Shown: positions 8,106 to 14,828 of the stretch, piece after piece
Position numbering within the stretch: position 1 is the first letter of the stretch
Layout of the letters: the number at the start of each line of letters is the position of its first letter
DNA from: Xenorhabdus sp014467285
GTDB lineage: Bacteria > Pseudomonadota > Gammaproteobacteria > Enterobacterales > Enterobacteriaceae
Assembly (NCBI RefSeq): GCF_014467285.1
Contig: NZ_NKHR01000006.1
Coordinates: forward strand, 151,109 to 215,108
DNA: 64,000 nt
Direction of reading: 5' to 3'
The notes under the pieces: model-generated
Databases searched by the model: none
What the model was told of the DNA's origin: nothing
Seen by the model: the letters and a program-made list of their open reading frames with translations, nothing else
Program-made: the position numbers and the translations under genes

Positions 8106-9305
8106 TTAAGATAATATTGTGCCTAATTGAAAAATAGGCAGGTACATGGCCAGCAATAATAAACCAACAATCAGTGCGATTATCAGCATCAATAGAGGTT
8201 CAAGTAATTGAACTAAACTATCAGCAAGGTTGATGGATTTTTCCTGATACCATTTTGCAAGATTAAATAAAAATAACTCTAATTGCCCAGATTCTTCACC
8301 TATAGTGACAAACTGTTGACATAAGGAGGGGAAATACTTTGCTTTTTTTAAAGCATCACTCATTGGAATTCCTTGTTGGATTTGCCGATGTAAATATTTT
8401 ATGCCAGTGATAAAAACAGGGTGATGAGTGGCGTTAAGTGCGCATTCCAGCCCGGTTGTGAGTGTTAAACCTGCTTTCTGGGTCATAAATAGAATATGGA
8501 ATATTTGATTGGTTTGCTGGTAAATCGTGAGTTGCTTAAACAGGGGAAGTCTCAGCAGGAACATTTTTTCTTTTGTTTGCATGATGGGAAAGTGATGGCG
8601 TAACCATAGATAACCAATCAGTGATATCAATATTATTACTAGCAATAGTACGCCATGCTGAATTAAGAAATCAGAACTTGATAAAACCCACTGAGTTAAC
8701 AAAGGCAAAGTAGCATTAAATGAAGAATAAACGTGTCGGAATTCCGGTAAGACAAAAACCAACATCAGGATGACAACGAGGAAACTTACAAAAGCGACAA
8801 TCAAAGGGTAACGATAAGCCTTTTGAATTTTCTTCCTTAACGTATCTTGCTGCTCCAGCCGATGAAGGATTAATTGACAGCAATTCTCAAGTTGGCCTGT
8901 CTGTTCTCCTACAGCAATAATCTGACTGAATAAAGGGGGAAATAATTTTGGATAATATTCCAGTGTTGTGGAGAATGGTTCACCTTGGCTAATTTTCTGA
9001 ATCATGTCTGTTAATACACATCGCCAAAGTGCATGTTTGCATTCTTGTAATAAGATAGCCAATCCCCGAAGCAGAGGAATTCCTGAGGTCAGTAATGAGC
9101 TTAACTGATGAATAAAATGTAGGCGATAAGCAACTTCCTTTTCACTGTAATAAATGACTTTTTTGCATTTAATCGAATAGGGTTGCAAATCGAGATAACT
9201 TAAGTGTTGAAATACGCTTTTTTTGCTGTGGCCGATGCTTTCTCCCTTGATGATTTTCCCTTTATTGTTAATCGCTTGCCATTGGTAAATATATTCTATT
9301 TTCAT
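8106..9305 (-). CDS. hofC: HofC/PilC, type IV pilus inner-membrane platform protein
   Basis: This 399-residue protein has two T2SSF/PilC domains. Each has the hallmark pattern HQLSSLLTSGIPLLRGL (about 65-81) or QTNQIFHILFMTQKAGLTLTTG and an E-TGQLE or EESGQLE turn. There are three membrane segments (about 167-190, 215-235 and 368-392). It is the polytopic platform around which pilins are assembled. The start overlaps the hofB stop by 4 nt (ATGA), so hofB and hofC are coupled. E. coli HofC is 400 residues. Confidence 0.94.
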   Translation of the reverse strand: MKIEYIYQWQAINNKGKIIKGESIGHSKKSVFQHLSYLDLQPYSIKCKKVIYYSEKEVAYRLHFIHQLSSLLTSGIPLLRGLAILLQECKHALWRCVLTDMIQKISQGEPFSTTLEYYPKLFPPLFSQIIAVGEQTGQLENCCQLILHRLEQQDTLRKKIQKAYRYPLIVAFVSFLVVILMLVFVLPEFRHVYSSFNATLPLLTQWVLSSSDFLIQHGVLLLVIILISLIGYLWLRHHFPIMQTKEKMFLLRLPLFKQLTIYQQTNQIFHILFMTQKAGLTLTTGLECALNATHHPVFITGIKYLHRQIQQGIPMSDALKKAKYFPSLCQQFVTIGEESGQLELFLFNLAKWYQEKSINLADSLVQLLEPLLMLIIALIVGLLLLAMYLPIFQLGTILS

Positions 9306-10849
9306 ACTGCTTCATGGCCTGTAATTTGATAAATCTCTTCAAGGGTGGTTATTCCTTTTTCCGCTAATGCCAACCCTGCTGAAAAAAGAGTTGAATCCTG
9401 TTGTAAGGCAAGTAAATGTGAAATGTTATTACTTGCATGTTCAGACATCATTGCTTGCTGGAGTTCTGGTTTTATTTCGAGAAACTCATAAATAGCTGTC
9501 CTGCCGTAATAACCAGAAAAACAGTAGTCACAACCAACGGCATTCCACTTTCTGATAGAGACAAGTTGTTTTGCAGATAAGGGAAGAGTTTCTGTCTCAC
9601 TGATAAGGTTAGGTATGATGGTGGGTTTTATGTCTTGCTGGCGGCAATGGGGGCAGAGCTTACGAACCAGTCGCTGTGCAATAATCAACTTCACGCATGA
9701 CGCTGTCGTGTAGCCAGAAATTCCCAAATTTTGCAGGCGGGATAAAGTATCAATGGTGGAGTTGGTATGCAGTGTTGATAAAACCAAGTGCCCCGTTTGC
9801 GCTGCTTTCATTGATATTTCGGCAGTTTCATTATCACGAATCTCACCAACCATAATGATATCGGGATCTTGGCGTAATAATGCCCTGAGAACTTTGGCAA
9901 AATCCAGCCCAATCTTATTATTTACCGGTGTTTGGTTGATGCCGCTCAATGGAATTTCAACGGGATCTTCGACACTACAGATATTCTTTTTGGCTTGGTT
10001 TAAATATTGCAGGCAGCTATAGAGCGTGACAGTTTTTCCACTCCCCGTTGGGCCGGTTACCAAAATCATTCCTTGTGGTAAATGGATCTTCTGTTTTAAC
10101 AACTGTAACTGTGATTCAGGCATACCCAGTTGTTCCAGGGACAATTGGTGTATGGTATTTAAAATACGCAGAACTATTTTTTCCCCATGCAAGGTTGGTA
10201 GTGTTGATATGCGTATTGCATAGTTATTTGTATTATCGTTATTTGTATTATCGCTCCAATCAAATTGCCCATCCTGAGGTTGGCGTTTTTCGGCAATATT
10301 GAGTTTTGCCATGATTTTTAAACGGGCGGGAATACTGGTATTCATTTGAGCTGGTGGAGTGTGCATGGCATGTAATATTCCATCAACTCGGATGCGTATT
10401 TGATAACCACGTTGAGAAGGTTCAAAGTGAATATCTGAAGCTCTTTTCTGGATTGAGGTTAATATCGTTTGATTGATTAATTGAATCACAGGCGTATCTA
10501 TATCCTCATCCTGAACACCATTTGTTTGCACCATATGATGATTGGAATAGCGATTATCCAGACTATCAATGCGATAAGATTTATCTCCATTATTTTCTGC
10601 GCAGTGATGCTCTTCTGATATGACGGGTTTTTCCTGCATCAGCAGTGATTCTATTTTTGCTTCTGGCCAGATGTCTATATTAACAATTAAACCGGAAATA
10701 AAACGCAATGCAGCGACGAAATCCTCATTGGGTGATTTACTACAGGCAATAGTAATAGTTTGGGAGTCTTTTTTTATAATAATCGATTGATGCCGTTGAC
10801 ATAATTCCTTCACTTCTCTTTCCATTAAGAGATTTTCCTTATTTATCAT
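9302..10849 (-). CDS. hofB: HofB/PilB, type IV pilus assembly ATPase (GspE family)
   Basis: This 515-residue secretion ATPase powers pilin polymerisation. It has Walker A GPTGSGKT (about residues 265-272), the Asp box and Walker B region DPDIIMVGEIRD, and a C-terminal zinc motif CPHC..GCDYC (CPHCRQQ and NAVGCDYCFSG). It is longer than E. coli HofB (461 residues) because of an N-terminal extension and a duplicated NTNND stretch near residues 199-208, encoded by a 15-bp tandem repeat. Two starts are possible: ATG at 10849, or ATG at 10825 (MEREVKEL), which has AAGGAAA at good spacing. The operon order is ppdD-hofB-hofC. Confidence 0.94.
   Translation of the reverse strand: MINKENLLMEREVKELCQRHQSIIIKKDSQTITIACSKSPNEDFVAALRFISGLIVNIDIWPEAKIESLLMQEKPVISEEHHCAENNGDKSYRIDSLDNRYSNHHMVQTNGVQDEDIDTPVIQLINQTILTSIQKRASDIHFEPSQRGYQIRIRVDGILHAMHTPPAQMNTSIPARLKIMAKLNIAEKRQPQDGQFDWSDNTNNDNTNNYAIRISTLPTLHGEKIVLRILNTIHQLSLEQLGMPESQLQLLKQKIHLPQGMILVTGPTGSGKTVTLYSCLQYLNQAKKNICSVEDPVEIPLSGINQTPVNNKIGLDFAKVLRALLRQDPDIIMVGEIRDNETAEISMKAAQTGHLVLSTLHTNSTIDTLSRLQNLGISGYTTASCVKLIIAQRLVRKLCPHCRQQDIKPTIIPNLISETETLPLSAKQLVSIRKWNAVGCDYCFSGYYGRTAIYEFLEIKPELQQAMMSEHASNNISHLLALQQDSTLFSAGLALAEKGITTLEEIYQITGHEAV
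10224..10253. repeat. 15-bp tandem duplication inside hofB
   Basis: TTATTTGTATTATCG occurs twice in direct succession (10224-10238 and 10239-10253). On the coding strand it encodes a repeated five-residue Asn/Asp/Thr block in a probable surface loop. The reading frame is kept. Confidence 0.9.
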
Positions 10850-10919
10850 TAATTATATTCCTTTGATAGGTTAATTATTTAACGTGCTTATTTTAAAAAG
10901 GTTATCTTAAAATATGTTT

Positions 10920-11342
10920 TTAGAATTTTAAGGTTTTCTGACATTTTAGTTTTAATGATTCATTTTTAGACTCACAAATAGTATTCCATTGTGTGATACC
11001 TGTTTTCGTATCTTGCGTTGGTTTTAAAATGGCGTTAAGTCCGCTGAGATTTTGTTGCCCTACGACCGTTATTTCACCTTCTTTTACTGTGATGGTACTG
11101 ACATAGCGACTATTGTGACCTGATGGGATGGATGCTTGTCCAGAATGGCAGTCCCTATAATTTTCAGTCTCAAAGCGACAAAGCTCCACACCGGATTTAT
11201 AAGGCACAATAGCTTGCAGCATATCGGTCAACGCTGCTTTCTGGATATATCCCTGATAACTGGGAATACCAATTGCGCCGAGGATAGATATAATTGCCAT
11301 AACAACCATCAATTCTATTAATGTAAATCCATGTTGATTCAT
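10920..11342 (-). CDS. ppdD: PpdD/PilA-like major type IV prepilin
   Basis: This is a 140-residue prepilin. It has a very short leader MNQHG followed by FTLIELMVVMAIISILGAI, the type III signal cleaved before Phe by prepilin peptidase (PilD/GspO) and N-methylated. The mature part has the conserved Glu5. It also has four Cys residues (in LCRFE, RDCHS, TICES and LKCQK) that can form disulphides. E. coli PpdD is 146 residues. It is first in the ppdD-hofB-hofC order, 70 bp upstream of hofB. The nadC gene found between ppdD and ampD in E. coli is absent. Confidence 0.92.
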   Translation of the reverse strand: MNQHGFTLIELMVVMAIISILGAIGIPSYQGYIQKAALTDMLQAIVPYKSGVELCRFETENYRDCHSGQASIPSGHNSRYVSTITVKEGEITVVGQQNLSGLNAILKPTQDTKTGITQWNTICESKNESLKLKCQKTLKF

Positions 11343-11661
11343 TTTTCTTCCTTATGCTTATTTGCGTTGGCTATCAAATTTGGTTGTAGATAAATGCAGA
11401 TATGAGTAAGCATGAAGTAAACAGAGGAAAATAAAATAGCTTTAGCTATATTTATGGAATTGGTTTGAAAAAATAATAATGTGTTACATTTTTTTGCAAA
11501 AAATATTCGAACTTGATCGTAAATAAAAAACGTCACCAATCTTGGTCAATTGAAGGTGTTGACATGTTAAGCTGTTACACTTTAAGTAGTCACATGAGCT
11601 GTGAATTAAAATAATTGGCTGGAACGGCGTGATATTGAATTATTAAGGGAGAAGTAAAAGA
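11343..11661. promoter_or_regulatory. Divergent ppdD/ampD intergenic region
   Basis: This 319-bp AT-rich gap contains no gene; nadC, expected from E. coli order, is not here. A TTGACA hexamer at 11559-11564, followed 17 bp later by TTAAGT, is a possible but weak sigma-70 promoter for ampD. A ribosome-binding sequence (AAGGGAGAAG) precedes the ampD ATG. Confidence 0.45.
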
Positions 11662-12204
11662 ATGAAACTGCATGAAGGGTGGATTGATATTGCAAGAAAA
11701 GTTATCTCTCCACATTGTGATCTGCGTCCAGAAGATGAAGTTCCATCATTACTGGTTATTCATAACATTAGCTTACCTCCCGGAAAATTTGGTGGCCCTT
11801 ATATTGATCAATTATTTATGGGGACACTGAATCCAAATGATGATCCTTTTTTTGATGAGATCAAACACCTGCGTGTTTCTGCCCACTGCCTAATCCGGCG
11901 CGATGGGGAAGTTGTTCAATATGTGCCTTTCAATAAAAGAGCTTGGCATGCAGGTGTTTCCTGCTACTGTGACCGTGAAAAATGCAATGATTTTTCGATA
12001 GGTATTGAGCTGGAAGGTACGGATTACGAGGAATTTACTGAAATTCAGTACATTAAACTGGCGGAAATCACCGGGCTACTTATCAGCCAATATCCTGATA
12101 TCCACGATAATATTGTAGGACACAGTGATATTGCTCCGGGTAGAAAGACTGATCCAGGGCCATATTTTTACTGGGATTACTATCGACAACTATTGAAGGA
12201 GTGA
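11662..12204 (+). CDS. ampD: AmpD, cytosolic 1,6-anhydro-N-acetylmuramyl-L-alanine amidase
   Basis: This 180-residue zinc amidase cuts the peptide from 1,6-anhydroMurNAc-peptides during murein recycling. Loss of it raises the muropeptide signal that induces AmpC beta-lactamase in species with AmpR. Zinc ligands are visible as His in LLVIHN (about residue 34), and His and Asp in GHSDIAPGRKTDPGP (about 153-167). There is no signal peptide, which fits a cytosolic enzyme. Length matches E. coli (183). It overlaps the ampE ribosome-binding site, and the two form an operon. Confidence 0.97.
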   Translation: MKLHEGWIDIARKVISPHCDLRPEDEVPSLLVIHNISLPPGKFGGPYIDQLFMGTLNPNDDPFFDEIKHLRVSAHCLIRRDGEVVQYVPFNKRAWHAGVSCYCDREKCNDFSIGIELEGTDYEEFTEIQYIKLAEITGLLISQYPDIHDNIVGHSDIAPGRKTDPGPYFYWDYYRQLLKE

Positions 12205-12209
12205 GTTGG

Positions 12210-13097
12210 ATGACTCTCTTTATTCTACTGTTAATACTGGCATGGGAACGTGTTTTTAAAATGGGAGACCATTGGCAGTTGGAACGTTATTTATCCCCGC
12301 TTTTTGCCAGAGTAAAATCACATTCATTGTGGGGCAGTTTGGTCATAACCTTACTGGTTGCCTTATTAACCTGGAAGCTTATTGATATTTCGAGTTCTGT
12401 TGCTTTTGGCATTCCGGCGATTTTATTGAGTATTATCATCAGCTTGTTATGTATTGGTGCAGGAGGATTACGTCATGACTATCGTGGATATCTTCAGGCA
12501 GTACGTCATGATGATTTCGAACAGCAGAATATCCATCTTACTCGTTTGATGATGCTTCAGGGAATGCCGCCAGATACAACATCATCTAACACTGCAACCG
12601 TGTCCGATACCACGAAGGATGAACGATTGCGTGAAATACAGAATGCCTTAATCTGGATAAATTTCCGTTATTATCTCGCACCGATTTTTTGGTTGATTGT
12701 GTGGGGAAAATTTGGCCCTGCCATTTTGATGGGTTACGGTTGCCTTAGAGCTTACCAAAGATGGTTAGCACAACATGCAACGGTGGTGCAGCGCGCGCAA
12801 TCCGGGGTTGATGGCATACTGCATTGGTTGGATTGGCTTCCTGCACGTTTGGCAGGTATTGCTTATGCTTTGTTGGGGCATGGCGAGAAAGCTTTACCAG
12901 CTTGGATCGCATCGCTCAGTGATTTTCGGACATCGCAATATAAGGTAGTCAGCCAACTGGCTCAATTTGCGCTCAGTAAAGTACCTCATCTTAACCCTGT
13001 AGAAACGCCAGTTGCTGCTGTCACGTTAGCTAAAAAAGCAACATTTACGATTGTGATTATTGTGGCATTGTTAACGATTTATGGAGCGTTAATTTAA
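12210..13097 (+). CDS. ampE: AmpE, inner-membrane protein of the ampDE operon
   Basis: This is a 295-residue membrane protein with four predicted transmembrane segments (starting at about residues 1, 43, 65 and 275). Conserved blocks include ALIWINFRYYLAPIFWLIVW and GHGEKALPAW. It is a putative signalling partner in beta-lactamase regulation, with unclear biochemistry. I chose the ATG at 12210 (MTLFILLLILAWERVFK) rather than the in-frame GTG at 12201, because it aligns with E. coli AmpE and AAGGAG lies 8 nt upstream. In E. coli aroP follows; here 726 bp of noncoding DNA follow. Confidence 0.94.
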   Translation: MTLFILLLILAWERVFKMGDHWQLERYLSPLFARVKSHSLWGSLVITLLVALLTWKLIDISSSVAFGIPAILLSIIISLLCIGAGGLRHDYRGYLQAVRHDDFEQQNIHLTRLMMLQGMPPDTTSSNTATVSDTTKDERLREIQNALIWINFRYYLAPIFWLIVWGKFGPAILMGYGCLRAYQRWLAQHATVVQRAQSGVDGILHWLDWLPARLAGIAYALLGHGEKALPAWIASLSDFRTSQYKVVSQLAQFALSKVPHLNPVETPVAAVTLAKKATFTIVIIVALLTIYGALI

Positions 13098-13123
13098 CCA
13101 TAAATGATTTAATTGAATAGCTA

Positions 13124-13205
13124 TATACCCTTTATTTTTCAAGTTGTTAATTCGTTAGTTAAGTTTACTTACCAAATTGCTATAACTTGAAATTTATAGG
13201 GTATA
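13124..13205. repeat. 82-bp palindromic intergenic repeat
   Basis: The left arm TATACCCTTTATTTTTCAAG and the right arm ACTTGAAATTTATAGGGTATA (last 20 bases at 13186-13205) are near-complementary and could fold into a long imperfect hairpin. Related sequences with the same CTTCAAGTTG or CAACTTGAA cores and AGGGTAT ends occur at 32270-32335 and 33076-33200, always between genes. The shape is that of a small nonautonomous palindromic element. Confidence 0.75.
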
Positions 13206-13634
13206 TTTCTTAAAAACTTATTGGTAATTTCCGATAGTTTACAACAGTTATGTGAAGGCTGTTGTTGTAAGAAATGTTGTAGAGGCCAATGATTCATTGG
13301 TCTTAAAGTTACCTATTCTATTTTGGATAGGTTGATTGATTTATGCGCTTTTACATAGGCCTGTGTTCTTTGATTATTTTTAAATTGAATTTTAATTCGT
13401 TTTTATTGAATTTTTATTAAATTATTTTGATGCTATAACGCTTCAGTTTGCCTATTTATTACGTTTAAAAAACGTTAAATGGTCCTAAATTTTCCCGCCT
13501 TAAAATCCCTTTTGGTTATAATTTTCTAATAAAATTTAAAATAATTTGTTAAAATTTGCAGATTTTTATGATTTAGCTCAAGGTCTTTATAGACAGCTAG
13601 TGAATACTTTGTTACTTTAAGACCCTGTATTCTA

Positions 13635-13651
13635 AATTGGTATTACCAATT
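13635..13651. promoter_or_regulatory. PdhR operator
   Basis: AATTGGTATTACCAATT is a perfect palindrome that matches the PdhR consensus AATTGGTnnnACCAATT. Located 173 bp before pdhR, it should mediate pyruvate-relieved autorepression of the pdhR-aceEF-lpd operon. Confidence 0.9.
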
Positions 13652-13729
13652 TACTTTACCCTCGTTAGCTAGGGCTTGGTCACTCAAGTTTAGTGACTAA
13701 GGTTGAGTTAGTTGGGGCATGGTTTTAAA

Positions 13730-13796
13730 GCGACATAGCCCGAAATAACATAGCCTGAAATAACATAGCCTGAAATAACATAGCCCGAAGCAACAT
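13730..13796. repeat. 15-bp tandem repeat, four units, upstream of pdhR
   Basis: The units are GCGACATAGCCCGAA, ATAACATAGCCTGAA, the same again, and ATAACATAGCCCGAA, followed by a partial GCAACAT. They lie in the probable 5' untranslated leader between the PdhR operator and the pdhR start at 13824. Confidence 0.92.
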
Positions 13797-13823
13797 TTAC
13801 TCATTGAATGGCTTACAGCAGAT

Positions 13824-14588
13824 ATGGCCTATAGCAAGATTCGCCAACCAAAGTTATCAGATGTGATTGAGCAGCGTCTTGAACAGCTCATTCTTGAAGG
13901 CTCGCTACGCCCGGGAGAAAAGCTGCTGCCTGAGCGTGAACTGGCTAAGCAGTTTGAAGTATCACGTCCTTCTTTGCGCGAAGCCATTCAAAAACTGGAA
14001 GCCAAAGGCTTTCTTTTCCGTCGTCAAGGGGGAGGAACTTTCGTACAGAATAACCTGTGGCAAAGTTTCAGCGACCCGCTTGTCCAACTTATTGCAGAGA
14101 ATCAAGAATCCCAGTTCGATCTCCTGGAAGCGCGTCATGCGTTAGAGGGTATTGCGGCTTACTATGCAGCCCTTAGGGGAACCGATGAAGATTTCAAACG
14201 CATTGAGCAGAGCCACCTTGCTATTCAAGAAGCCCAACAAAGTGGGGATGTGAATGCGGAATCTGATGCTGTCCTGCAATATCAGCTTGTTGTCACGGAA
14301 GCTGCCCATAACGTGGTATTGCTGCATTTATTGCGCTGTATGATCCCAATGTTACAACAAAATATCAGACGCAATTTTGAATTCATCTATACCCGCAAGG
14401 AAATGTTGGCAGCCGTTAGTGGCCACAGGGCTGAGATTTTTCGCTCTATTATGGCGAGAGAGCCGGAGAAAGCCCGAGAGGCTTCTCATCGCCATTTGGC
14501 CTTTATTGAAGAAGTTTTATTGGATCTGACTCGTGAACATACTCGCCGTGAGCGTTCATTGAGGCGGCTCCAGCAACATCAGGAATAA
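13824..14588 (+). CDS. pdhR: PdhR, pyruvate-sensing GntR-family repressor
   Basis: This 254-residue regulator is collinear with E. coli PdhR. The N-terminal winged helix-turn-helix covers about residues 8-75 (PGEKLLPERELAKQFEVSRP and RQGGGTFV). The C-terminal FCD ligand domain covers about 95-235 (LLEARHALEGIAAYYAALRG; EAAHNVVLLHLL) and binds pyruvate. It represses its own operon with aceE, aceF and lpd, plus respiratory genes. A perfect PdhR box lies upstream at 13635-13651. Confidence 0.98.
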   Translation: MAYSKIRQPKLSDVIEQRLEQLILEGSLRPGEKLLPERELAKQFEVSRPSLREAIQKLEAKGFLFRRQGGGTFVQNNLWQSFSDPLVQLIAENQESQFDLLEARHALEGIAAYYAALRGTDEDFKRIEQSHLAIQEAQQSGDVNAESDAVLQYQLVVTEAAHNVVLLHLLRCMIPMLQQNIRRNFEFIYTRKEMLAAVSGHRAEIFRSIMAREPEKAREASHRHLAFIEEVLLDLTREHTRRERSLRRLQQHQE

Positions 14589-14730
14589 GAGCCTGTCCCT
14601 TGGGGCGTCATTGACAAATCAAATTCCCGAATGGGGTAGGTTCTAAACTTGACTGTACAGATTCTGACTGCTGCGTTTGTACAGTTCGTCAACTCTTTAC
14701 CCAAGAGTTTTAGCGGCAACATATAGCAGG

Positions 14731-14786
14731 GCCTATCTTCCGGTCGTAACAGGCAGTTAGTCAAAAGGTATGACCAGAAGATAGGC
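14731..14786 (+). promoter_or_regulatory. Stem-loop in the aceE leader
   Basis: GCCTATCTTC (14731-14740) is perfectly complementary to GAAGATAGGC (14777-14786). The pairing extends inward through CGGTC/GACCA after one mismatch. It ends 42 bp before the aceE start. The right arm continues TCCAACAAC, and a similar arm plus tail (GATAGGTTCCAACAA) lies before mscS, suggesting a shared repeat rather than an aceE-specific regulator. Confidence 0.6.
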
Positions 14787-14828
14787 TCCAACAACCATTA
14801 GAAATAGATAACAGATAAGGAATACACC

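Larger units (their letters stand above)
13098..13823. promoter_or_regulatory. Long ampE-pdhR intergenic region with repeat and PdhR operator
   Basis: These 726 bp carry no gene. From left to right they hold an 82-bp palindromic repeat (13124-13205), about 400 bp of AT-rich DNA without recognised features, a perfect PdhR box (13635-13651) and a 15-bp tandem repeat (13730-13796). aroP, which sits here in E. coli, is absent and no remnant of it is visible. Confidence 0.7.

Noticed and set aside
13730..13796. Tandem repeat considered as a CRISPR or iteron origin
   Set aside because: Units are 15 bp with no spacers. No replication gene or DnaA boxes are nearby, and it lies in a gene leader.
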